In this document: piece after piece, positions 1 to 8,206 of the stretch
Layout of the letters: each line of letters begins with the position of its first letter
How positions within the stretch are numbered: position 1 is the first letter of the stretch
DNA from: Paratractidigestivibacter sp963611755
Lineage (GTDB): Bacteria; Actinomycetota; Coriobacteriia; Coriobacteriales; Atopobiaceae
Assembly: GCA_963611755.1 (NCBI GenBank)
Contig: CAVDTK010000063.1
Location: 1 to 12,225, forward strand
DNA length: 12,225 nucleotides
Direction of reading: 5' to 3'
The notes under the pieces: model-generated
What the model was told of the DNA's origin: nothing
What the model saw: the letters and a program-made list of their open reading frames with translations, nothing else
The model's database searches: none
Translations under genes and position numbers: made by a program

Positions 1-2
1 AG

Positions 3-767
<765 letters not shown>

Positions 768-772
768 TCCAG

Positions 773-1342
773 GTGACCAACCCCTCTTCTACCCTCGATA
801 AGACCGCAACGCCGAGCATGTCCGCGCAAAGTGCCGAGGCCGAGATCGCTTCTCAGCTTCGCGCCGCGTGCGGCATGTTCGGCGTGCCTTTTGAGGACGC
901 GAAGGACGACCTGCGCATCCTCTTTATCCCCACCAGCGACTCGGCCTTCGTTCGCCACCGCGCGCAGAGGCGCCACGGCGCGGCCCTGGTGGCCCGCGCG
1001 AGCGAGCTCAAGATCCGCCTGGTGGGCGAGAGGCTCCTCTACCTGCTTAAAGGCCGCGAGTTCACACCCTTGGCCCGCGGGACCAACCTCGACGAGCTGA
1101 GCTCGCGCGCCGTCCAGGCCATGAGCGCCGTGGCGGCCAAGGTTGGGGCCCTGGACTACGTGGTTCTCCACACCGCCGAGGCCAAGAGCCTGCGATCCGT
1201 CGAGAAGCACCTGGACACCAACGAGTTCGATTCTTGCTGCAAGGGAACGATCGAGGTGACGCCCGAGGTCGCCGAGCTTATTGGCACCGGTGGCGTCGCC
1301 ATCGTTCTTGTCCCTCATTCGTTACTTGGGCACAACAGCTAG
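773..1342 (+). CDS. Unrecognised 189-aa protein in the purA-purD gap
   Basis: I do not recognise the family. I chose the GTG at 773 because GGAAG (760-764, inside the purA 3' end) lies 8 nt upstream; the in-frame ATG at 818 has no visible ribosome binding site and would give 174 aa. After a Ser/Thr-rich, probably disordered N-terminus (1-20) the protein looks like a compact mixed alpha/beta fold: a helix-like AEIASQLRAACGMFGVPF segment, strand-like LRILFIPTS, a basic RHRAQRRHG stretch (61-69), a LVGERLLYLLKGREF region, an Ala-rich helix near 113-125 and a hydrophobic strand near the C-terminus (GGVAIVLVP, 173-181). Cysteines are at C33 and the pair C155-C156. There is no signal peptide or membrane segment, so it is probably cytoplasmic. 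The frame has the same GC-rich codon use as its neighbours. It sits 5 nt behind purA and 57 nt before purD, so it is probably in their transcript; a link to purine metabolism is a guess. Confidence 0.8.
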   Translation: MTNPSSTLDKTATPSMSAQSAEAEIASQLRAACGMFGVPFEDAKDDLRILFIPTSDSAFVRHRAQRRHGAALVARASELKIRLVGERLLYLLKGREFTPLARGTNLDELSSRAVQAMSAVAAKVGALDYVVLHTAEAKSLRSVEKHLDTNEFDSCCKGTIEVTPEVAELIGTGGVAIVLVPHSLLGHNS

Positions 1343-1363
1343 TTAGCCCTGCTCATCTACCCT

Positions 1364-1384
1364 GGAGCCTGACAATCGGGCTCC
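1364..1384 (+). promoter_or_regulatory. Small hairpin just upstream of the purD ribosome binding site
   Basis: GGAGCC (1364-1369) can pair with GGCTCC (1379-1384) across a 9-nt loop. No T-run follows, so it is not a classical terminator; it ends 4 nt before the strong AAGGAGG (1389-1395) used by purD. It could affect RNA processing or purD translation, or be chance in GC-rich DNA. Confidence 0.25.
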
Positions 1385-1399
1385 GTCCAAGGAGGCATC

Positions 1400-2689
1400 A
1401 TGGCCAACACCGACAAGTGCGACATTCTTCTTCTGGGTTCCGGCGGCCGCGAGCACGCGCTGCTGTGCAAGCTGGCCGAGTCCGAGCAGGCGGGCGACCT
1501 ATGGGTTGCTCCCGGCAACGGTGGCCTGGACACCATGGCCAAGCACGCCGACCTCGACCCTGAGGATCCCGTCTCGGTCGCAGACTGGGCGCGTGAGCAC
1601 AACATCGGTCTGGTCGTCGTTGGCCCCGAGGCCCCGCTGGTCGCGGGCGTTGCCGACGCCGTGCGCTCGGCCGGCATCCCCTGCTTTGGCCCCAACGGCG
1701 ACGCGGCCCAGATGGAGGGCTCCAAGAAGTTCGCTAAGCAGGTCATGATGCGCGCCCAGGTTCCCACGGCTGCCTACCGCTCCTTCACGAGCGAGGAGGA
1801 GTGCGCGGCCTACGTCGAGCAGGTCGGCGGGCCCATCGTCGTCAAGGCCGACGGCCTGGCGGCGGGCAAGGGCGTCATCGTTGCCCAGACCACCGAGGAG
1901 GCCCTCGAGGGCGTCCACGAGTGCTTCTCGGGCGTCTTCGGCGAGGCCGGCGCCACCGTGGTCGTGGAAGAGATGATGGAGGGGCCCGAGTGCTCCCTTC
2001 TCGCCCTGACCGACGGCAAGACCCTGGTTCCTCTCGCCACCTCGCAGGACCACAAGCGCGCCCTGGACGGCGACCGCGGCCCCAACACCGGCGGCATGGG
2101 CGTCTACAGCCCCGTTCCCATGGTCACCGACGAGGAACTTGCCCAGATGATCGACATCGAGCGCCGCGTCGTGGCCGAGCTCACCGCCGAGGGCATCAAC
2201 TACTCCGGCTGCCTCTACGGCGGCTTCATGCTCACCAAGGACGGTCCCAAGGTCCTCGAGTTCAACGCCCGCTTTGGCGACCCCGAGACCCAGGTGGTCC
2301 TGCCGCGCATGAAGGCCGACCTGGTCGAGGTCTTCAAGGCCTGCGACAACGGCACCCTGGACGAGTCCATGGTCTCTTGGGACGACGACTGGGCCGTCTC
2401 GGTCGTGCTGACCTCGGCGGGATATCCCGGCGCCTACGAGAAGGGCAAGGTCATCACCGGTATTGAGGATGCCCAGAAGATGGAGGGCGTCACCGTTTAC
2501 CACGCCGGCACCAAGCTGGGCGAGAACGGCGAGATCCTGACCAACGGCGGCCGCGTCCTGGACGTCACCGCCGTGGCCCCGACCTTCGAGGAGGCCCGCG
2601 CCCAGGCCTATGCCGCGTGCGGCCTCATCGACTTTGAGGGCAAGACTTTCCGCACCGACATCGGCATGCGCGCGATCCTGGGCCGCTAG
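1400..2689 (+). CDS. purD: Phosphoribosylamine-glycine ligase (GAR synthetase)
   Basis: Second step of de novo purine synthesis: 5-phosphoribosylamine + glycine + ATP gives GAR, in the cytoplasm. The 429 residues match the usual length of monofunctional PurD. Visible motifs are the N-terminal GSGGREHAL (13-21), the ATP-grasp segment VVKADGLAAGKGV (147-159), the HKRALDGDRGPNTGGMG region (218-234) and the PurD signature RFGDPETQ (291-298). The ATG at 1400 follows a near-perfect AAGGAGG (1389-1395) with a 4-nt gap. The stop TAG (2687-2689) lies inside the ribosome binding site of the next gene, so the two are likely translationally linked. No terminator separates it from the upstream genes. Nothing appears broken. 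Confidence 0.98.
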   Translation: MANTDKCDILLLGSGGREHALLCKLAESEQAGDLWVAPGNGGLDTMAKHADLDPEDPVSVADWAREHNIGLVVVGPEAPLVAGVADAVRSAGIPCFGPNGDAAQMEGSKKFAKQVMMRAQVPTAAYRSFTSEEECAAYVEQVGGPIVVKADGLAAGKGVIVAQTTEEALEGVHECFSGVFGEAGATVVVEEMMEGPECSLLALTDGKTLVPLATSQDHKRALDGDRGPNTGGMGVYSPVPMVTDEELAQMIDIERRVVAELTAEGINYSGCLYGGFMLTKDGPKVLEFNARFGDPETQVVLPRMKADLVEVFKACDNGTLDESMVSWDDDWAVSVVLTSAGYPGAYEKGKVITGIEDAQKMEGVTVYHAGTKLGENGEILTNGGRVLDVTAVAPTFEEARAQAYAACGLIDFEGKTFRTDIGMRAILGR

Positions 2690-2698
2690 GAGGCTTTC

Positions 2699-3424
2699 AT
2701 GGCATCTGAATTCGAGAACGACGTCACCGCAGCTCAGGAGGACCGTACCGCCGCCGTCGACGACATGCGCGAGTCTGTGGCCGCCTTCACCTACGACGGC
2801 GACCGCGAGACCCACGACCACGTTTCCGGCGCGCCCGAGGAGCGCGGCCTGGTCCTGGGCGACGAGGATCCCCGCGACGCCAACCTTGCGGAGAAGCCCT
2901 TGACCGAGGACGTGGCCTGGACCGGCCGCATCTTCAACGTCAACCGCCTGCAGGTCGAGCTGCCCGACGGCCGCACCGCCTTGCGCGATGTGGTTCGCCA
3001 CCCCGGCGCCGTGGCCGTAGTGGCCCTGACCAGCGACGGGAAGATCTGCCTGGTTCGCCAGTACCGCACGGCCCTCGGCCGCGTGACGGTTGAGATCCCG
3101 GCCGGCAAGCTCGACCCCGGCGAGGACCCCCTGGAGTGCGCGAGCCGCGAGCTTCTTGAGGAGACCGGCATGACGGCCGATAAGATGGCGTTTCTCACCA
3201 CCATCGCCACGTCGGACGGCTTCTGCGACGAGCTGATCCACATCTACATGGCCACCGGCCTTTCCCTGGGCACCTCGAGCCCCGATGACGACGAGTTCAT
3301 CAACGTCGACCTGGTTGACCTGGGCGAGCTGGTGGACGCCGTTCTCGACGGCCGCATCGAGGACGCCAAGACCGTGGTGGGCGCCCTGATCTGCGACGCC
3401 GTCTCCCACCGCCTGAACCTCTAA
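2699..3424 (+). CDS. Nudix hydrolase, ADP-ribose pyrophosphatase type, with acidic N-terminal extension
   Basis: Likely hydrolyses ADP-ribose or a related nucleoside diphosphate sugar to AMP and a sugar phosphate. A complete Nudix box is present at residues 136-158: GKLDPGE followed, after seven residues, by RELLEETGM, fitting G-x5-E-x7-REUxEExGU with all metal-binding glutamates. The preceding GRIFNVNRLQVELPDG and VRQYRTALGRVTVEIPAGKL resemble the ADP-ribose pyrophosphatase subgroup. The conserved domain begins near residue 65; the first ~65 residues are extra, acidic, low-complexity and probably disordered. The start at 2699 is supported by AGGAGG (2688-2693, overlapping the purD stop) with a 5-nt gap; no downstream ATG has as good a site. 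Coupling to purD suggests a role in nucleotide/PRPP salvage, but the substrate is inferred from subfamily resemblance only. Confidence 0.9.
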   Translation: MASEFENDVTAAQEDRTAAVDDMRESVAAFTYDGDRETHDHVSGAPEERGLVLGDEDPRDANLAEKPLTEDVAWTGRIFNVNRLQVELPDGRTALRDVVRHPGAVAVVALTSDGKICLVRQYRTALGRVTVEIPAGKLDPGEDPLECASRELLEETGMTADKMAFLTTIATSDGFCDELIHIYMATGLSLGTSSPDDDEFINVDLVDLGELVDAVLDGRIEDAKTVVGALICDAVSHRLNL

Positions 3425-3482
3425 CGGCCCATTTCGACGAACTTCTCCACGCGCTACTCGCACTACCCCAAGGATTTCTCGC

Positions 3483-5231
3483 ATGCACCAAACCCAGCAC
3501 CGCCCCCTGTTCAAGACCTTCCTCTCGTACTACGCAGGCCAGCGGCATCTTTTTGTCCTGGACACCATCTGCTCGCTTACCGTGGCCGCCATCGACCTGG
3601 CGTTCCCGCAGATCCTGCGCAGCGTCTCGAAGGGCCTCTTCACGCAGAGGGCGGACGAGATTCTCGCCGCGCTGGGCTTCTTGTGCGCGGGCCTTGTGGC
3701 CATGTACCTGGTGCGCTTTGCCTGCCGCTACTTCGTGATCTTCTGGGGCCACGTCATGGGCGCCCGCATGGAGAGCCGCATGCGCGCCGACCTCTTTGAC
3801 GCCTACGAGCGCATGAGTTTCTCGTTCTTTGACCGCAACAAGTCCGGCGACCTGATGAGCCGCTTGGTGAGCGACCTGTTCGACATCTCCGAGACCGCCC
3901 ACCACGGGCCCGAGTTCCTGATCATCGGCGCCGTTGAGATCGTGGGCTCGATGATCATCCTGGCCTCGATCAACGTGCCGCTGACGCTGGTCCTGGCCTT
4001 TATCGCCGCGCTGCTGGTGGCCTACAACGCCTGGGCAAACAACCGCATGCGCGCCGTCTTTAGCGAGAACCGCGTGGGCATCGCCGCCATCAACACCCGG
4101 CTTGAGGATGCCCTGGCAGGCGCCCGCGTGGTCAAGTCGTTTGCCGCCGAGGACCTGGAGCGGGAGAAGTTCGCCGCCAGCAACGAGGCGTATCTCGACT
4201 CCAAGACCAAGATGTATCGCGCCATGGGGCGCTACCAGGCCGCCATTGCCGCCATGATGGGCGCCCTCAACACCGTGGTCGTGGTTCTGGGCGGCTGGAT
4301 GATCGCCAAGGGACAGATGCAGGCCCTTGACCTGGCAACTTACGCCCTCTACATCTCTATGTTCACGACGCCCGTCCTGGACATCTTGAACTTCACCGAG
4401 ACCTTCCAGAAGGCGGTCGCGGGCTTCAGGCGCTTCATCGAGGTGCTGGACACCCCTTCAGACATCCAGGACAAGCCCGGCGCGCCCGACATCAAGGTCA
4501 CGCGCGGCGAGATCCGCTACAACGACGTGCACTTCTCCTATGACGGCGAGAAGGAAATCCTGCGCGGGCTGAACCTTTCCATCCAGGCGGGCAAGACCGT
4601 CGCGCTGGTGGGGCCTTCCGGCGGTGGCAAGTCCACGAGCTGCTCTTTGTTGCCGCGCTTCTATGACGTGACGTCCGGCTCCATCACCATCGACGGCCAG
4701 GACGTGCGCGACGTCACGCAGAAGAGCCTGCGCGAGGCGATCGGCTTGGTGCAGCAGGACGTCTACCTGTTTGACGGCACCATTGCCCAGAACATCGCCT
4801 ATGGCAAGCCGTCCGCCTCGATGGATGAGATCCGCGAGGCCGCTCGCCGCGCCAACATCGCCTCCTTCATCGAGAGCCTGCCCGATGGCTACGAGACCCA
4901 GGTGGGGGAGCGCGGAAGCCATCTTTCCGGCGGCCAGAAGCAGCGCGTGGCCATCGCCCGCGTTTTTCTCAAGAACCCGCCGATCCTCATCTTCGACGAG
5001 GCGACCTCAGCCCTTGACAACGAGTCTGAGCAGGCCGTTCAGGAGTCCATGGCCGAGCTATCCCAGGGCCGCACCACCATCGTGATCGCCCACCGCCTCT
5101 CGACCATCAAGGGCGCCGACGAGATCGTGACCGTGGAGAGTGGCCGCGCGGTGGAACACGGCACCCACGAGGAACTTCTCGCCAAGGACGGAACCTACGC
5201 TCGCTACTACCGTATGCAGTTCGCGGGATAA
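3483..5231 (+). CDS. ABC transporter half-exporter (fused membrane and ATPase domains)
   Basis: A 582-residue type I exporter half-transporter that should work as a dimer in the cytoplasmic membrane. Residues ~20-310 hold about six membrane spans (near 22-45, 60-85, two within 145-182, and 255-305). The C-terminal ATPase domain is intact: Walker A GPSGGGKST (377-385), Q-loop QQD (424-426), signature LSGGQ (481-485), Walker B ILIFDE (501-506), D-loop SALD (509-512) and switch His (AHR, H537). The family includes lipid, peptide and multidrug exporters; sequence alone does not give the substrate. A single half-transporter gene with no partner nearby suggests a homodimer. The ATG at 3483 follows CAAGGA (3469-3474) with an 8-nt gap. 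It lies 58 nt behind the Nudix gene with no clear terminator or promoter between, so read-through from the purine genes is likely. Confidence 0.95.
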   Translation: MHQTQHRPLFKTFLSYYAGQRHLFVLDTICSLTVAAIDLAFPQILRSVSKGLFTQRADEILAALGFLCAGLVAMYLVRFACRYFVIFWGHVMGARMESRMRADLFDAYERMSFSFFDRNKSGDLMSRLVSDLFDISETAHHGPEFLIIGAVEIVGSMIILASINVPLTLVLAFIAALLVAYNAWANNRMRAVFSENRVGIAAINTRLEDALAGARVVKSFAAEDLEREKFAASNEAYLDSKTKMYRAMGRYQAAIAAMMGALNTVVVVLGGWMIAKGQMQALDLATYALYISMFTTPVLDILNFTETFQKAVAGFRRFIEVLDTPSDIQDKPGAPDIKVTRGEIRYNDVHFSYDGEKEILRGLNLSIQAGKTVALVGPSGGGKSTSCSLLPRFYDVTSGSITIDGQDVRDVTQKSLREAIGLVQQDVYLFDGTIAQNIAYGKPSASMDEIREAARRANIASFIESLPDGYETQVGERGSHLSGGQKQRVAIARVFLKNPPILIFDEATSALDNESEQAVQESMAELSQGRTTIVIAHRLSTIKGADEIVTVESGRAVEHGTHEELLAKDGTYARYYRMQFAG

Positions 5232-5258
5232 GCGGCGCCTGCGCCCAGCAAGACGGGG

Positions 5259-5273
5259 CGCATTGCGTATACT
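5259..5273 (+). promoter_or_regulatory. Probable promoter (-10 TATACT) with adjoining CGCA-T-TGCG dyad
   Basis: TATACT (5268-5273) lies 82 nt before the ATG at 5355, in the gap after the ABC transporter. The dyad CGCATTGCG (5259-5267) directly abuts it. I see no convincing -35 hexamer 16-18 nt upstream. The 11-nt stretch TGCGTATACTG recurs before purE (8197-8207), which strengthens the promoter call. Confidence 0.5.
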
Positions 5274-5297
5274 GGTACAACAATCATGCAACCTGTC

Positions 5298-5326
5298 TGC
5301 CCCCGCGGCATTTGCCCGCGCGGGCA
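5298..5326 (+). repeat. Two adjacent GC-rich palindrome-like elements in the presumed 5' leader
   Basis: TGCCCCCGCGGCA (5298-5310, imperfect) is followed almost at once by the perfect 14-nt palindrome TGCCCGCGCGGGCA (5313-5326). Both lie between the predicted promoter and the ATG at 5355. CCGCG in the first can also pair with CGCGG in the second, so alternative folds are possible. No T-run follows. Function unknown; a protein site or RNA structure are both possible. Confidence 0.35.
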
Positions 5327-5354
5327 CATTGAATATCGGCGACGGAAGAGAACC

Positions 5355-6158
5355 ATGGCAAAGAACACCGAGATCGCGCGAATCCAGAAAGGTGCCCTCA
5401 CCGCTGATGAGGCCGAGCTTCTGTTCTCGAAGGTCGACGAGACCGGCCACACCGACGAGGAGCGGGCCCGCCGCCAGCGCGCCCACCGCAAGGAGAAGGG
5501 CGTCTCGGTCGACGTCGACCCGCTGACCGAGGAAGATCCTTCTGGCTCCAACGTCGAGAAGGTCATCGCCAAGACCGCCGTCCTTTTCGTCGTCGTGTTC
5601 CTGATCTTTGTCGTTGCCGGCCAGGTCTTCTTTGGCCTGGTGCGTCGCGCCAACACCTCCAACCTGTCCGAGCACGTCAACGTCAAGACCGTCGCCTCGG
5701 CGCTTCGCGGCGGCGTTGAGTGGGGCAACGGCTTCACGCAGTTCCCCGAGGACTTCTCGGTGCAAGAGGCCGACGAGAACACCGGCCGCATCGAGGTCAC
5801 CGTCACGGACACCAACTCCGAGAACTCCCTCGAGTGCTTTGCCGGCTCGCAGGTCCAGGCCACGGCCTTCGCGGTCAACTCGCTGCTCAACCCCAATATC
5901 AACACCGTGGTCTACCACGTGAACGTCCATCTGGACTCCAACGGCGACATCGAGCGCAGCCAGCTCTTTGGCTTCCTCAAGCCCACCGGCGACGTGACCT
6001 CGTTCATGACCTTTGTCTGGACCAAGACGCAAAGCTCCACCGGCGTCAACTTCTCGTGCACCATCACGGGCATCGACGAGACGATCCAAGACGAGCTGCG
6101 CGACCAGATCACCACGTCGTTCACGCCGGTCCAGATCCTTACCGGCACGACCAAGTAG
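5355..6158 (+). CDS. Unrecognised single-pass membrane protein, large extracellular domain
   Basis: I do not recognise the family. The 267-residue protein has a charged cytoplasmic N-terminus (1-70; Lys/Arg-rich around 37-48), one strong membrane span (about 71-96, IAKTAVLFVVVFLIFVVAGQ onward), then about 170 residues with several strand-like stretches, predicted outside. The positive residues before the span and the lack of a cleavage motif suggest a type II, N-inside anchor. The outer domain has two cysteines, C161 and C235, that might form a disulfide. I chose the ATG at 5355 because GGAAGAG (5344-5350) lies 4 nt upstream; the in-frame ATG at 5286 would add 23 residues, has no ribosome binding site, and sits just after the predicted promoter. 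It precedes a strong hairpin. An envelope role is inferred from topology only. Confidence 0.85.
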   Translation: MAKNTEIARIQKGALTADEAELLFSKVDETGHTDEERARRQRAHRKEKGVSVDVDPLTEEDPSGSNVEKVIAKTAVLFVVVFLIFVVAGQVFFGLVRRANTSNLSEHVNVKTVASALRGGVEWGNGFTQFPEDFSVQEADENTGRIEVTVTDTNSENSLECFAGSQVQATAFAVNSLLNPNINTVVYHVNVHLDSNGDIERSQLFGFLKPTGDVTSFMTFVWTKTQSSTGVNFSCTITGIDETIQDELRDQITTSFTPVQILTGTTK

Positions 6159-6204
6159 GGCCGAGAAGCACGGCTGGGCCTGTGGGCACAAGGTAAACCT
6201 TAAC

Positions 6205-6234
6205 GAGAGGGACCTCGACAACGCGGTCCCTCTC
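6205..6234 (+). terminator. Strong 10-bp hairpin, probable terminator
   Basis: GAGAGGGACC (6205-6214) pairs perfectly with GGTCCCTCTC (6225-6234) around a 10-nt loop, 46 nt after the preceding stop. The downstream tract is only mildly T-rich (ACGCTATTCTT), so termination may be incomplete. It is the only strong structure in the 119-nt gap between the genes ending at 6158 and starting at 6278. Confidence 0.65.
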
Positions 6235-6277
6235 ACGCTATTCTTGCACCATACAATGCGAGTTCAGGGAGTGTTGC

Positions 6278-8155
6278 ATGCTTTGTAAGAACTGTGGAGC
6301 GCAGCTGCCCGAGGGTGCCCGTTTTTGCCTTATGTGCGCCGCGCCGGTCGAAGATGCCGAGGCTCCCGCAAGCGAGCCCATGGAGTCCGCGTCTTTGGAC
6401 GCCGACTCTTTTGACCAGGTGGACGAGAAGAACGATGCTGCCGCGGGCGCCGATGACACGGCCGCCGGTGAGGCGACCGATGCGACCGACGTCACCGGCA
6501 CGTTCCGCGTGATCCCCGCAGCTAAGAAGCTCGAGGAGCCCCTGAACGTGGGGGCCGTGCCTTTTGTTCCCATGGCGCCGGCTCCCCGCCAGACCTATGT
6601 GCCGCGCCGCATCGCCCATCCCGTGAACCAGTCGCGCCCCGGCACGTCTTCCATGCGCCCCAACGTCAAGGCCCCCAAGATGCAGGAGTTCTCCTGGCCG
6701 GAGACCTCTTCTTGGTACAACGAGCCGCAGGTAGAGGAAGAGCCGCAGCCCCAGAAGCCCAAGCGCGGCGGCCTGTGGTCGAAGCTGACCTCCAAGCCCC
6801 AGCGGCCTGCCGCGGAGGTTCCGGCCGTCGAGGCCGAGCCGGAGCAGGTTCCCGCGGCACCCGCCGCCGCGCCTGCCGCCGTGGCCCCCGAGCCCACTCC
6901 CGCCCCTTCTCCCCAGCACAAGAACGTCCCCGAGCCGCCCCGCATCGAGGAGTACCCGCCCGTCGAGCCCGTCTACGAGGATGACTTCTTTGACGACGAG
7001 CCCGTGGAGGAGCCGCTCTATCCCGACAGCGGCTTTACCGCAGAGGACTTCAACACCCAGCAGGACTTTGGCCAGTTCGAGTACGACGGCGACCCGTTTG
7101 CCCCCGACAGGACCGATAACCTGCACGTTCCCCAGACGGCCGCGCGCTCCTACCAGCACGAGGGCCACGTGACCAACAAGCACGTCCTTATCGTCGCGGG
7201 CATCCTGGCGGCCATCATCGTGGTGGCCGGCGTGGGTGTGGCCACCGGCACCTTGCGCCTGTTCAACGACCGCGGCAAGGACTACACCGAGAACATCCGC
7301 GCCGAGGAGACCCCGGAAGAGACCGCCCAGACCACCACCACGACGACCAAAGAGGACGAGAAGACCGAGACGGTCCAGGATACCGCCGTCGAGGGCGTGG
7401 TGACCAAGGCCTCCGTCGAGGACTACACCTGGGAGGAGCTCTCCAAGATCTCGAAGGCGATCTCGGCCGCCTCTTCCGACGACAACGGCCTGCGCATCGC
7501 CGAGAGCTACAAGCTCTGCGACTCCAAGGGCAAGCTCGACGGCACGCAGGTCAAGGAGGTCGAGCTGTCCGACGGCACGACCATCGAGATGCGCATCGCC
7601 GGCTTTAGGCAAGACGACCTGGCCAGCGGCGAGGGCAAGGCGGGCATCACCTTCATCGCCGCGCAGTCCGCGGGCACCAAGCGCATCATGGAGTACGAGG
7701 GCTCCAACTCCGATTGGGTCAACAGCTCCCTGCGCGAGTGGATGAACACGACCCTGTTCTCCAAGCTGCCCGATGAGCTGGCCGACGTGATCGAGGACGC
7801 CTCCAAGCCCGACAACGCCGCCTACTCGACCGGCAAGTCCCAGACCACGGTCGCGGACGCCTTGTGGATCCCCTCGCTTTCCGAGATCTACGGCGAAATC
7901 CCGTCGGGGTATTCTCGCCACTCGAGCTACACCCCCGAGGGCGAGCAGTACGCGCTCTTTGCCGACCTGGGCGTGACCTGGGGCAAGGCGAGCGACGCGC
8001 TCAAGATCGGCGGCACCACCGACAAGTACTGGTGGACCCGCACGCCCGACAGCGAGAGCTCCGAGCACAACATCTGCGTGAGCACGGCGGGCAGCGACTA
8101 CTCGAGCCACGTCATCACGACGGATCACTCCGTGGTCATAGGTTTTTGTCTGTAG
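6278..8155 (+). CDS. Zinc-ribbon / transmembrane / DUF6273-like protein
   Basis: A 625-residue multi-part membrane protein of unknown function. It opens with a zinc-ribbon, MLCKNCGAQLPEGARFCLMC, with CxxC pairs at C3/C6 and C17/C20. A long low-complexity linker follows (about 25-300), acidic at first, then Pro/Ala/Glu-rich with aromatic patches (145-270). A single membrane span lies at about 303-326, then a Thr/Glu-rich spacer with six Thr (352-357), and a C-terminal domain (about 385-625) resembling DUF6273: WVNSSLREWMNTTLFSKL, ADALWIPSLSEIYG and YWWTRTPDSE are characteristic. The zinc-ribbon should face the cytoplasm and the DUF6273 region the outside. The start is supported by AGGGAG (6266-6271) with a 6-nt gap, and by the zinc-ribbon beginning at residue 3. 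It follows a hairpin and precedes the purE promoter, so it may be its own unit. An envelope or sensing role is inference. Confidence 0.92.
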   Translation: MLCKNCGAQLPEGARFCLMCAAPVEDAEAPASEPMESASLDADSFDQVDEKNDAAAGADDTAAGEATDATDVTGTFRVIPAAKKLEEPLNVGAVPFVPMAPAPRQTYVPRRIAHPVNQSRPGTSSMRPNVKAPKMQEFSWPETSSWYNEPQVEEEPQPQKPKRGGLWSKLTSKPQRPAAEVPAVEAEPEQVPAAPAAAPAAVAPEPTPAPSPQHKNVPEPPRIEEYPPVEPVYEDDFFDDEPVEEPLYPDSGFTAEDFNTQQDFGQFEYDGDPFAPDRTDNLHVPQTAARSYQHEGHVTNKHVLIVAGILAAIIVVAGVGVATGTLRLFNDRGKDYTENIRAEETPEETAQTTTTTTKEDEKTETVQDTAVEGVVTKASVEDYTWEELSKISKAISAASSDDNGLRIAESYKLCDSKGKLDGTQVKEVELSDGTTIEMRIAGFRQDDLASGEGKAGITFIAAQSAGTKRIMEYEGSNSDWVNSSLREWMNTTLFSKLPDELADVIEDASKPDNAAYSTGKSQTTVADALWIPSLSEIYGEIPSGYSRHSSYTPEGEQYALFADLGVTWGKASDALKIGGTTDKYWWTRTPDSESSEHNICVSTAGSDYSSHVITTDHSVVIGFCL

Positions 8156-8176
8156 TGCGCAGGGTTATCCTTCTCC

Positions 8177-8206
8177 TTGGTCATATCGCCGCAGGCTGCG
8201 TATACT
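8177..8206 (+). promoter_or_regulatory. Probable purE-sortase promoter with dyad next to the -10
   Basis: TTGGTC (8177-8182) and TATACT (8201-8206) are separated by 18 nt. The dyad CGCAG-G-CTGCG (8190-8200) fills the end of the spacer and abuts the -10; its single-base centre suits a protein operator better than an RNA hairpin. TGCGTATACTG is shared with the promoter before 5355. The predicted start near 8213 leaves a leader of roughly 55 nt. Confidence 0.6.

Noticed and set aside
1499..3514. Very long open frame (671 codons) on the - strand opposite purD and the Nudix gene
   Set aside because: Its translation is low-complexity (Gly/Val/Ala/Asp/His-rich) and it mirrors two certain + strand genes; GC-rich codon bias keeps the antisense frame open.
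5286..5354. ATG at 5286 as an earlier start for the membrane protein
   Set aside because: No ribosome binding site, too close to the predicted promoter, and it would translate the palindrome region; ATG 5355 has GGAAGAG at good spacing.
5058..6236. 392-codon - strand open frame spanning the ABC transporter end, the gap and the 5355 gene
   Set aside because: It crosses the promoter region, lacks motifs and has shadow composition; the + strand reading has a clear start and membrane span.
6252..6257. TACAAT as a -10 box for the 6278 gene
   Set aside because: No -35 at proper spacing, and the start would fall directly on the ribosome binding site; possible but not supported.
6233..8128. 631-codon open frame on the - strand
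   Set aside because: Shadow of the zinc-ribbon/DUF6273 gene, with the same low-complexity shadow composition and no recognisable motif.
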